In this document: positions 31,065 to 42,144 of the stretch, one piece after another
Position numbering within the stretch: position 1 is the first letter of the stretch
How the letters are laid out: each line of letters opens with the position of its first letter
Assembly (NCBI RefSeq): GCF_029784155.1
Contig: NC_073693.1
Location: 21,984,002 to 22,048,001 of the forward strand
Reading direction: 5' to 3'
Source of the DNA: Uranotaenia lowii
Taxonomy: Eukaryota > Arthropoda > Insecta > Diptera > Culicidae
DNA: 64,000 nt
Translations under genes and position numbers: made by a program
The notes under the pieces: model-generated
The model's database searches: none
What the model was told of the DNA's origin: nothing
What the model saw: the letters and a program-made list of their open reading frames with translations, nothing else

Positions 31065-33610
31065 AACGGATTTGAAAAAAGTCAACAATTTTAAGAAAAC
31101 ATTTCCCCATTCAAACCGTCGACCGTTGGATTTGTTTACGGCGCGAAAAATATTCGAGTAACCACGTGATCATCACATTTGGTTGGCGTTCGCACAACTT
31201 TTTCCACCATATATTTACAACAAGATCTGCGTCATCGATCGTTTCTGTCAATCCTCTCATAAGCGAAGTCGCCGCTGTGTGTTGTGTTGTGACGTCAGTT
31301 GTTGTGAAGATCGTGAATCATCTGGGCCTGGTGGACCGCCTAGTGGTTGCTGCCAAACCACACTTGAGCGGCGTCGTTTTTTTTGTCAATTGATTCCACA
31401 TCGGGACCAATCAAGACCGGACCAGGCATGACGGGATGCTGTTTTTGATATTGTTCATTTCGAAAATATGGCAGGAAATCATCAAAGTGCAACCAACTTT
31501 CAAAGCGCCTGGCAGGACCCACTTTTGGCGGACTTAATTTGGTGCAGTCTGAGCATCTCGCGCTCGTTTGGCCAATGGCCGGGAAACGCCGCCGCCGCCG
31601 ATCTCTGACAAACGGCCGTCTACTTGTGGTCGACTTGAGTTGCAAAAATTGGCACTGATTGCGGGATTCGGAAGGAGCAAAATAAACTGAATCATCGAGC
31701 GTGGCGCTGGGCGCGTCACCAAATTGAGCAGCAGCCGACGAGTTCTAGGAAGCACGGAAGCTGAAAATAAATCAAATCTGGCACGCCATTGCATCGATGG
31801 CGACATCTTAATCCGTCTGTTACAATGTGTGCGTACTGAGTAGCCGAATCGCACAGTGTCCTGTTTTGTGGGTTTTTTTTCAATTATTTTTTCTTGGTTA
31901 ACGCACGCACAGTCCGGCTGCCGCGCCGGTGATCGATTTGACAAGCGCTTGTTTACATATTCTCTAAGCAGTATTTTAATTGCCATCGAACGCCTCATTG
32001 CGGCGAAAGACAATTAAAATCCACAACAACATGTAACATTTGCTGTAGCAGAAGAAAAAAAAATCTAGAATCTACGCTAATCCACGATCTAGACACACCA
32101 CAACCCATCACACGACACAATTTATTTCTTGTGTTTCGTTGAACCTAATGATAATTATTAGCGAAATGGTACCGAATTGCTCTGATCAGGAAGACAGCAC
32201 TCGGCTACCCTCGTAGCTCCATTTGAGCGAAGAGTTATTGTCGATTCTCTTTTAAGTTTTTTTTTTGGTTTTTGACACCAATTATTCAGCAGAACTCAGT
32301 CGCACAAAATACTGTTTTGTTGAACACACCCCCGCTTTGAACGGTCTGAGAATCGCTACATTGCCTACGACTTATCGAATTATAAACGAGCGAGAAAAAA
32401 GAGTTTCTACATTCAAAAAGTGCTCAATCTGTTTAATTTACCGATCTGAGAAATCTGTAAGTCAAAAATACGTGCACATCAACACTTCCCCAAATATTTT
32501 CTCTTTTGAAAAATCGGTACACGCACCAACATGTCCTGTTAAATGGATGTCCGTGCTAGTGAAAACAATTTTGAAGCTCTTCAATTAAGAGGTATTTAAT
32601 GTTTTTCTATCATTATAAGCAGAATAATCTTTCGATTTCATTTGTTTTTAAATGACGAAATTTTGAATTCACAACTTACTGTAAAGTAAGGTTAAAAAGC
32701 CCAAATAACATTCGTAGATAGTTTTCTCAACCAATCACCAGCCAGTCGATCAGTCGGGTTGATTGGGTGCTGTCTGCGGTGCACACCTTCAAAAGTGATT
32801 GATCAATCGAAGATGCATCAGCGAATAGCAGAACTCATCTGAGAGCTGCTTCGATAACCGAAGAACCAATGATGATGAGATGACGATGGTGAGAATCAAA
32901 CCGGATTAGGTGTGTTAGGTGATGAAGGAGTATCACGGGCACTTGGGTTGAGGGAATTCGAAACCTGCGGTGGCGTTGTAAAAAGAGAAGAGCAAGCGAA
33001 ATCGAAACATCCAAACCTTACAAGATGAGATCGGGATTTTTACGAACCACACCGTTCGATCTCCGTCTCGAAGCTGCTGCTGTTGCTGGCTGACTGCGGT
33101 CGTTCCCTGATGATTTCCAGGAATCAAAAACCGATCAGGGGAAGATAACAAATGGCATGCCGGTAGTTTGGTTGCCTTGGTTCGGTACTCAGGGCCGTCG
33201 CCAGTCCCATCCCAAGCTTCTTTTGTTCGCATAATTGAAGCAGAAACACGGCGCGGCGGCTTCAATCTTTCGTTCGTTCGGCGGTAAATTGACACTAACA
33301 GCAGCAGGAGAAAAAGTTTCGAGCCACCAAGATCAACCCAGAAGATGCTGGTTCGGTTTCGGCTCTACCTATTGAAGGAAGAAGGCTGGCCGGAGCGAGC
33401 GGTCTTCGGAATTGTTGTATAGGCGATGAATTAAAAAATCACGTCGTCATCGATGCAGAGAATGACGACGGACGAGTTGGGGTAATGGATGATACTTGAT
33501 CGTGGCGTAACCTTTCAACTGGTTGTTGGTTGACTGGTTGGTGACTTCAATTGACTGCCGAGATTGATGAACCATGGTTTTAGAATCCAGGGGGTGTTGT
33601 AATGCGGCTT
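31065..33610. other. moderately GC-rich unique DNA, no gene recognised
   Basis: Both strands have open frames of 75-160 codons (longest on the minus strand, 31534-32013), none with a recognised domain. CAG-trinucleotide-like runs (GCTGCTGCTGTTGCTGG near 33072) and CpG-rich patches occur. This may be flanking or intronic sequence of a host gene; no coherent exon chain is visible. Confidence 0.3.
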
Positions 33611-33624
33611 CGTTGAGTTTATTT

Positions 33625-34996
33625 TAGAGGTGGGCAAAACGGCTCATTTCAATGAGCGGCTCAGAGTCGTTCGCTCAATTCAATGAGCCGGTTCATTTGA
33701 ACGGCTCAAAAATGAACCGTGTCACGCGGCTAACACTGGAGCCGTTCACATACCACGTGGTTAACCTAAGGGAAGGGCGTGGTGGGGTTGGTTTGGAAAT
33801 TTTCGTGTAGAGGGGGGTAGGAGTTTGAGTTATGTCCACGTGGACATACTCACTCCATAAATATTTTTGAACATTGAATAAATATTATGAAATTGTAATT
33901 AATATTTTAAAATATCTAGCATTTTAATGAAAATTATAAATTACTTTTTTTAAAAGTGCTAAATTCAAAGCAACATTACGTATTAAACTTCAACTACGAA
34001 TATATACTCGGGATTAATGTTTAATGTTATTAAAAAAAACATGTTCAATTACACAGAATCATGTCCGCTGGAGTCCTCAGTTTTCGTTCATTTATCTCTA
34101 GCACACTTTAGCAGCTTTCTCACATTACCCAAATTAAAGTTAAAATTACATTATAGGCTCACATTTTTCGAGTGTCTGAATTTTGTTTATTTTGTATACG
34201 AATACGTATACGGAACACGAGATATGGCTGAAAAATCAAAGAATCCATCGCATCCCTCTTTTGTGTGTTTTTCTGCTTTTGCTTCAAATTAGCAGCTTTT
34301 GGTTCTTCGCCCATCAAATCACAGGTAACATAGACTGAGGAGCGAAGAACAGCAGAAAGCCGTTCGATCGTTCTCTCGAACCAAAGGAACCGTGCTGGGT
34401 GGTGGTTCAAAAAGAGTCGAAAAACGGCTCGCAAAAGAACGGCTCGAAAAAGAACGGCTCAAAAAAGAACCGCTCAAAAAAGAACCGCTCAAAAAAGAAC
34501 CGCGACTCGCTCAACTCTGGTTCACAATCTGAACGGCAAGAGCGGAGTATGGAGAGCCGTTCAATTTGATCAAATAAACGGCTCGGCTCGGATGCTCTGT
34601 TCGGTTTTTTTTTCGAGCCGTCCTGTAGCTCTTTTTTAACCACCCACCACCCACCTCGGTTCTTTTGGTTCGGGAGAGCGAACGAACGGATTTCTGCTGT
34701 TCTCCGCTCTTCAGTTTGTGTTGCTTGTTTGGTGATGGGAGAGCAACCAAGAGCTGTTTATTTGAACCGGCTCTTTTGGAAAGAACGAACGAACCGTGAC
34801 TCGTTTGATTCGAAGAACGGACGGCTCTCCACTTTCCGCTCTTGCATATTGTAGCGGTTAAATATTTCAATCGGTGTTGAGCGGCGGGTCACGGTTCATT
34901 TTTGAACCGCGGCTCTTTTTTTAAGAGCCACGGGTCGTTCGTTCTTTTTGAAGAACCGGTTCAAATGAGCGGCTCTTGAGCGCTCGCGCATCACTA
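33625..34996. mobile_element. 1372-bp non-autonomous hAT element
   Basis: The ends are TAGAGGTGGGCAAAACGGCT and, on the other strand, TAGTGATGCGCGAGCGCTC, flanked by the exact 8-bp duplication GTTTATTT at 33617-33624 and 34997-35004. Both ends are crowded with GAGCCGTTC and GAACGGCTC subterminal repeats, likely transposase-binding sites. A 14-bp tandem run of AAAAAGAACGGCTC type fills about 34420-34505. No transposase is encoded; the AT-rich middle (33850-34300) is unrelated filler. Confidence 0.9.
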
Positions 34997-35284
34997 GTTT
35001 ATTTTGGTATCTTGAAGGGAGAGGAGACTGATTCACATTGTCTCTGTATCAAGATCCGGTTTCTTTTGTGAATTTTTTGGCATCAACATAATTATTGGTT
35101 CCACGAGTTAACATGGATGTTTTTCAAGTTCATTTGTATTTTTTAAAATGGCATGCAGATTCACGCTTTAGAACGATCCGAATTCGGTCGGTTTACGGTT
35201 GGATTTTCATAACCTCTGTTCGATTGCTCGAAAACAGAATAGTGAACATTGGCATTGTTTCCGAAAAAGAATATTCGAGCGCTA

Positions 35285-37335
35285 CACGGAGGAAAAAGAC
35301 CACAGTTGTTCTCATTATTTGAGCTGGTTATACCAATCATCAAAGCGTAGTTGATTTTTTCGCATCCAACTATAAATAGAATAGACTCAACTACAAACTG
35401 ATGATTGACTTGACGCAATCAACTATGAATATAATGGATTCATCTGTAATGGTATAATTGATTCAACCTTAAATATGACAGTTTCAACTACAATTATATG
35501 GTTGATTTTAGTCATTCAACTATAAATATATTTGATTCCACTACAAACTGCTGATGCACCTTACACAATCAACTATGAATATAGTAGAATCAACTGTAAT
35601 GGTTTAATTGATTCAATTGTTATAATGATAGTTTCAACTACATTTGTATGATTGATTCTAGGCGTTGAACTATAAATATAATAGATTCAACTATACATTC
35701 CTGGTTGACCTCTCACATTTAACTAAAAATATAATAGATTCAATTGTAATGGTATTATTGATTTCACTGTAAATATGATAAATTCAACTAAAATTGTATG
35801 ATTGATTTTGGGTATTCAACAATAAATATAATACATTCAACTATACATTTCTGGTTGACCTTTAACATTTAAAAATAAATATGATATATTCAACTGTAGT
35901 GGTATAATTGATTCAACCGTAAATACAACAGATTCAATTAAAAATGCATGATTGATCCTAGGTATTGCACTATAAATATAGTAAATTCAACTATGTTTTT
36001 ATGATTGATTGTGTGATACTTGAATACTATAGTGTTTATCAGCTAAATTTTAAGCGCTCTTTAAGCGCTCTTCGGCGATGGGAAACATTTTCCTCCACCA
36101 GTTTCTGGCAGCGGTCGTGTAGTAGGCTGAAAGTTCCTGGAATTGGAAAGTTACACCTACTCTGACTGCCCGAGAAACCGACGTGGGTCTCGACGATCCT
36201 TTACGTGATCATGGCAGATTCCTAACAGGAAACTAGTATTTGTAAGTCAGTAAGGTCGGTAAAGCGAGTGATAGACTGATTTCATGATATTGAGTAATTT
36301 TTTTCCTCCACAAGGTCAATCTTCGCCGGGTGCGGAAGCACCGACTTCTAAGGACGTCTTCCGGAACCGTTTAGTTAAGACGCACAATTTGCTGGGCAAC
36401 CATGCATCAAGATGCAAAAAGAACAACAGCGGAGGAACCAGGACGTAGATATCGGGATTTTCGGTCAGCTTATAAAACGATCTAGTTCGCAAAATGCAGA
36501 AATAATAAATTAAAAGAAAATAAAACGTAGCCATAAAATTATTCATAAGGTATGATAATTTCCAATACAAACAGAATTTAAATTTACGATATTTATTTAT
36601 AGTTTCGGTCGTGCGAGGTCCACTTGATCGCCAAAGCACAATTAACAAATTCACATAGGTCTCGAGGAAAGCAACCTTATGTACCTGTTAGAGATGTGTT
36701 GGCTACGATGGCCTTAACTTACTTTTCCGAATTCTACCTATTCTTTTAAGCTATCGATCTGGTTCTGTAGACTTTTTCACAATCTGTTACTAATATTTAG
36801 TTTAAGCTAGAAATGTAAACAGTGCAAAAACAAATTTAATCTTGACTCCTTAAACTTACTGGATTGAGCCGTTTAAAATAAAAGGTTTAAAAAATTATAT
36901 TTATAGTTCACCTCTTTGAATCAATCATAGAAATATAATTGAATCCATCATATTTAAAATTAAATCAATCATAATATCATAGTTGAATCTACCATATTTA
37001 CAACTGCATCAATCATATTATTATAATTGAATCTTTCATATTTACAATCAAATCAATCATATTAATATTATTGAATCTACTATAATTATTGTTGAATGTA
37101 TAACATCAATCGTACATTATAGTTGAATCTATTATATTTATAGTTGAATGCACAAAATCAATCATACAACCATGGTTAAGTGTGTTATATATTTTGTTAA
37201 ATGTACGGAATAAATCAGATTGTATATTATATGTATTGTTGAAATTTTCATAATTATAGTTGATCGAGAATCATTCAGATATATGATTGAATATAAGTGG
37301 ATTATTGTTGGAAATACCACACTTTTTTCTCCATG
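35285..37335. mobile_element. TA-flanked element with long inverted AT-rich arms
   Basis: The ends are CACGGAGGAAAAAG and, on the other strand, CATGGAGAAAAAAG, with TA at 35283-35284 and 37336-37337. The left arm (35310-36030) repeats CAACTATAAATATAATAGAT-type motifs; the right arm (36900-37320) repeats the same on the opposite strand. The centre (36040-36700) is more complex. A minus-strand frame there (TFSLLHDRCQKLVEENVSHR, about 36142-36050, after an acceptor-like CTTTCCAATTCCAG) looks like captured coding sequence but is unidentified. The 3726-bp duplication starts inside this element at 35716. Confidence 0.65.
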
Positions 37336-37501
37336 TAAATCGATACGAAATCGGTTAAATTTCGCATACGATTTCGAACCTACATGATGTAATGTAATGT
37401 AATGTATACGTGTAAAGAATTTGGTCACAAGCTGCCAAGTGGTTTTTAGATAGCGTCCAATAAAGGATCTTACTGACAAAATTTTTAGGACAGGATCGTC
37501 C

Positions 37502-37803
37502 CATCGCCGGTGTCATCAAAAGGCGCTAGAAATCGAGATTTGGGAACGTAAGTGGAGATGGATAGGGCACACGCTGCGAAGAGATGAAAACGAGATTTGC
37601 AAGAGGCGCTTGACTGGAATCCAGATGGGCATCGAAGAAGAGGCAGGCCCAAAAGCTCGTGGCGGCGAAGTCTAGCCGCTGAAATCCGCACAGTTGACGA
37701 GAACCTTGGCTGGCAGCAAGTGAAGACGCTGGCTCCGGATCGCCAGCAGTGGAGATCTTTTATCTCAGCCCTATGCGCCGGTCAATCGGCGCTGGACCCT
37801 TAG
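37502..37803 (+). pseudogene. RTE-type retrotransposon C-terminal fragment (in unit 1)
   Basis: It opens HRRCHQKALEIEIWERKWRW, continues IGHTLRRDENEICK and, after a single-base frameshift near 37600, EALDWNPDGHRRRGRPKSSW, then GWQQVKTLAPDRQQWRSF and ALCAGQSALDP before the TAG-containing end at 37801-37803. This is the same RTE tail as at 30565-30871 but from a different copy and longer at the C-terminus. Polymerase and endonuclease domains are missing. It sits just beyond the right end of the TA-flanked element. Confidence 0.82.
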
Positions 37804-38290
37804 GTATCGTCCCAGTGAGAGACCCAAAAACAGCTAAAAATCAACTATTCGACCAAAGGTTAACTATTCAATGAGGTTAAGGAATGTGAGAAGTTTTATC
37901 AAGCGCAATTCGAAAATTTCTATAGGGATAGTCATAAAAAGATCAATTTTTCTAACTGACTGATGAACAGGCCTGGCTTAACTTCTTCGAGGTAAAAATT
38001 CTGCCCGCTGGTAAAATAAACAAAATACGGTGGTCAAGCCGAGGACAAAATATTTGGACCGCTAGCGAGGAGAGAGTTTGAAAAATTTCGTAATGGCCAG
38101 CAAAACGAACTCTTTAGCGAGCACCTGGCATGTTTCTAGCCAAAAACATTTCGTTGATAATGATCGCCTGAATGTTACGAAGATAAACCTTTCTTCTTCG
38201 CTAGCAGGCTGTCGGGATGGGCGGGTGCGCCTGCAGGTATACAACGAAATCATATCGCCACGTCGAGTTTTGTTTCAATTAGACAACATC

Positions 38291-38362
38291 TAGGCGTGGT
38301 AGCGTGTTCGATTCTCACCACGAAGGTTGGGGTTCGATCCCCAAGCCGGGCAAGCTTTTTTT
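38291..38362 (+). ncRNA. tRNA-like pol III unit (in unit 1)
   Basis: An A-box-like GGCGTGGTAGCGTG is followed by a canonical B box and T arm (TTGGGGTTCGATCCCCAAG, a perfect 5-bp stem with 7-base loop) and by a run of nine or more T at about 38355. The anticodon arm does not close well, so a SINE head or pseudogene is more likely than an active tRNA. An identical copy lies at 42017-42088. Confidence 0.5.
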
Positions 38363-38724
38363 TTCAATAAGTAAGTTGATACTTGAGTGACCATTCTGAT
38401 GCGATAACATAGTAACATTCCAAGCAATCAAAAGTTCGGATAACATACCTCTATCAGGTTTGATCAGCTTAATCGAGTATGCTAATACAACTTCTTTTCA
38501 GCTCAATTTTTAAGTAGTTAAACGAACTTTAAAGTTGACAAAAAGTTCGCATAAATCGTCAAACAACTTTTAACCAGCTTCAAAATCCACTTTATAAGCA
38601 GCATAAAAAATCTAAAAAATTACTCTTCCGCTCTTTCAATTGCCTTCTCAAGTCCACTAATTTGATTCATATTAATCAACCATATTTGTTACTAACTCAC
38701 ATTACATTTAAAAACATGTTCTTA

Positions 38725-38785
38725 CCAAGCCTCGAACCCGAGCTCACCGCTTGAAAGTCGAGATCCATACTTGTTGCCCTATATG
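38725..38785 (-). ncRNA. tRNA-Glu-like degenerate fragment (in unit 1)
   Basis: On the minus strand TCTCGACTTTCAAGCGGTG resembles a Glu anticodon arm (loop CTTTCAA, anticodon TTC), followed by CTCGGGTTCGAGG, a B-box T arm with a good stem. The D arm is not recognisable. An identical copy lies at 42451-42511. Confidence 0.35.
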
Positions 38786-41227
38786 AACATCATGAGTAGG
38801 CAACGATTTTACTCGATGTGACGATTTTTTTTTAAAACGACTTTCAGGTTCTTTATTTCTACTTAATTCCCACTTTCAAGCTGTTAAAAAGTTCTTCCGG
38901 AACTAAATGCAGGGTTGCTAGTGATTTTTCGTTTTGTAATTCCAAAGTTTTTCCCGGTTTTTTCCCGGTTAAAAATGATGATTTTCTCGGTATTTGTTAC
39001 ACTCGTTTTTGAATATAAAATCAAGGCGAATAAAAAAATTCAAGATAAAGGCCTAAAATGTCTAACAATTCTTTTATAAACTTGTTAACCGGAATGAAAT
39101 CATGACAAACACTTCGACGTCTTTCAACACGTTGTCTTTTCGCATCAAATTGACATGTTTTCATAAATATTTAGACAAATCCAACGAAATTGGAATATTC
39201 ATTGTTTTGCTCCACAATTCGAACAATTTGTCTAGAAAGGGTTCAGCTGACTCGATCTTTAAATTTTCACTGTTTTGAGGTTCTTTTGAGCCACTATAAA
39301 TATTCCAGTTTATCTAAAATTTGTTGAGTTGTAGAAAAATAATTGTACAGTTTATATAGAAATGTTTAGAAAATACATCGAAATATAATATTAAATCATC
39401 TTGTCAACTTGAATAGGAATTTGTCTTACAAAACTTAAAATCATTTAACTAAAAATATAATAGATTCAATTGTAATGGTATTATTGATTTCACTGTAAAT
39501 ATGATAAATTCAACTAAAATTGTATGATTGATTTTGGGTATTCAACAATAAATATAATACATTCAACTATACATTTCTGGTTGACCTTTAACATTTAAAA
39601 ATAAATATGATATATTCAACTGTAGTGGTATAATTGATTCAACCGTAAATACAACAGATTCAATTAAAAATGCATGATTGATCCTAGGTATTGCACTATA
39701 AATATAGTAAATTCAACTATGTTTTTATGATTGATTGTGTGATACTTGAATACTATAGTGTTTATCAGCTAAATTTTAAGCGCTCTTTAAGCGCTCTTCG
39801 GCGATGGGAAACATTTTCCTCCACCAGTTTCTGGCAGCGGTCGTGTAGTAGGCTGAAAGTTCCTGGAATTGGAAAGTTACACCTACTCTGACTGCCCGAG
39901 AAACCGACGTGGGTCTCGACGATCCTTTACGTGATCATGGCAGATTCCTAACAGGAAACTAGTATTTGTAAGTCAGTAAGGTCGGTAAAGCGAGTGATAG
40001 ACTGATTTCATGATATTGAGTAATTTTTTTCCTCCACAAGGTCAATCTTCGCCGGGTGCGGAAGCACCGACTTCTAAGGACGTCTTCCGGAACCGTTTAG
40101 TTAAGACGCACAATTTGCTGGGCAACCATGCATCAAGATGCAAAAAGAACAACAGCGGAGGAACCAGGACGTAGATATCGGGATTTTCGGTCAGCTTATA
40201 AAACGATCTAGTTCGCAAAATGCAGAAATAATAAATTAAAAGAAAATAAAACGTAGCCATAAAATTATTCATAAGGTATGATAATTTCCAATACAAACAG
40301 AATTTAAATTTACGATATTTATTTATAGTTTCGGTCGTGCGAGGTCCACTTGATCGCCAAAGCACAATTAACAAATTCACATAGGTCTCGAGGAAAGCAA
40401 CCTTATGTACCTGTTAGAGATGTGTTGGCTACGATGGCCTTAACTTACTTTTCCGAATTCTACCTATTCTTTTAAGCTATCGATCTGGTTCTGTAGACTT
40501 TTTCACAATCTGTTACTAATATTTAGTTTAAGCTAGAAATGTAAACAGTGCAAAAACAAATTTAATCTTGACTCCTTAAACTTACTGGATTGAGCCGTTT
40601 AAAATAAAAGGTTTAAAAAATTATATTTATAGTTCACCTCTTTGAATCAATCATAGAAATATAATTGAATCCATCATATTTAAAATTAAATCAATCATAA
40701 TATCATAGTTGAATCTACCATATTTACAACTGCATCAATCATATTATTATAATTGAATCTTTCATATTTACAATCAAATCAATCATATTAATATTATTGA
40801 ATCTACTATAATTATTGTTGAATGTATAACATCAATCGTACATTATAGTTGAATCTATTATATTTATAGTTGAATGCACAAAATCAATCATACAACCATG
40901 GTTAAGTGTGTTATATATTTTGTTAAATGTACGGAATAAATCAGATTGTATATTATATGTATTGTTGAAATTTTCATAATTATAGTTGATCGAGAATCAT
41001 TCAGATATATGATTGAATATAAGTGGATTATTGTTGGAAATACCACACTTTTTTCTCCATGTAAATCGATACGAAATCGGTTAAATTTCGCATACGATTT
41101 CGAACCTACATGATGTAATGTAATGTAATGTATACGTGTAAAGAATTTGGTCACAAGCTGCCAAGTGGTTTTTAGATAGCGTCCAATAAAGGATCTTACT
41201 GACAAAATTTTTAGGACAGGATCGTCC

Positions 41228-41529
41228 CATCGCCGGTGTCATCAAAAGGCGCTAGAAATCGAGATTTGGGAACGTAAGTGGAGATGGATAGGGCACACGC
41301 TGCGAAGAGATGAAAACGAGATTTGCAAGAGGCGCTTGACTGGAATCCAGATGGGCATCGAAGAAGAGGCAGGCCCAAAAGCTCGTGGCGGCGAAGTCTA
41401 GCCGCTGAAATCCGCACAGTTGACGAGAACCTTGGCTGGCAGCAAGTGAAGACGCTGGCTCCGGATCGCCAGCAGTGGAGATCTTTTATCTCAGCCCTAT
41501 GCGCCGGTCAATCGGCGCTGGACCCTTAG
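41228..41529 (+). pseudogene. RTE-type retrotransposon C-terminal fragment (in unit 2)
   Basis: This is the exact counterpart of 37502-37803 at +3726, with the same frameshift after NEICK. The shared lesion shows it was already broken before duplication, or that the duplication is an assembly product. Confidence 0.82.
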
Positions 41530-42016
41530 GTATCGTCCCAGTGAGAGACCCAAAAACAGCTAAAAATCAACTATTCGACCAAAGGTTAACTATTCAATGA
41601 GGTTAAGGAATGTGAGAAGTTTTATCAAGCGCAATTCGAAAATTTCTATAGGGATAGTCATAAAAAGATCAATTTTTCTAACTGACTGATGAACAGGCCT
41701 GGCTTAACTTCTTCGAGGTAAAAATTCTGCCCGCTGGTAAAATAAACAAAATACGGTGGTCAAGCCGAGGACAAAATATTTGGACCGCTAGCGAGGAGAG
41801 AGTTTGAAAAATTTCGTAATGGCCAGCAAAACGAACTCTTTAGCGAGCACCTGGCATGTTTCTAGCCAAAAACATTTCGTTGATAATGATCGCCTGAATG
41901 TTACGAAGATAAACCTTTCTTCTTCGCTAGCAGGCTGTCGGGATGGGCGGGTGCGCCTGCAGGTATACAACGAAATCATATCGCCACGTCGAGTTTTGTT
42001 TCAATTAGACAACATC

Positions 42017-42088
42017 TAGGCGTGGTAGCGTGTTCGATTCTCACCACGAAGGTTGGGGTTCGATCCCCAAGCCGGGCAAGCTTTTTTT
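42017..42088 (+). ncRNA. tRNA-like pol III unit (in unit 2)
   Basis: Same sequence as 38291-38362, carried by the duplication. Confidence 0.5.
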
Positions 42089-42144
42089 TTCAATAAGTAA
42101 GTTGATACTTGAGTGACCATTCTGATGCGATAACATAGTAACAT

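Larger units (their letters stand above)
35716..39441 (+). repeat. 3726-bp segmental tandem duplication, unit 1
   Basis: Every stretch compared with 39442-43167 matches at an offset of exactly 3726. All open frames are repeated with the same length and sequence. The unit contains the right part of the TA element (to 37335), an RTE tail, tRNA-like units, and the left part of the CCAAGCAACCAAAAGTTC element, cut at the junction. Confidence 0.97.

Noticed and set aside
31534..32013. 159-codon minus-strand frame
   Set aside because: Long for the region but low in recognisable motifs; it overlaps other frames in GC-rich DNA and is most likely chance.
36316..36654. 112-codon minus frame as a transposase of the TA element
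   Set aside because: No DDE motif or helix-turn-helix is visible; mentioned only as possible captured sequence.
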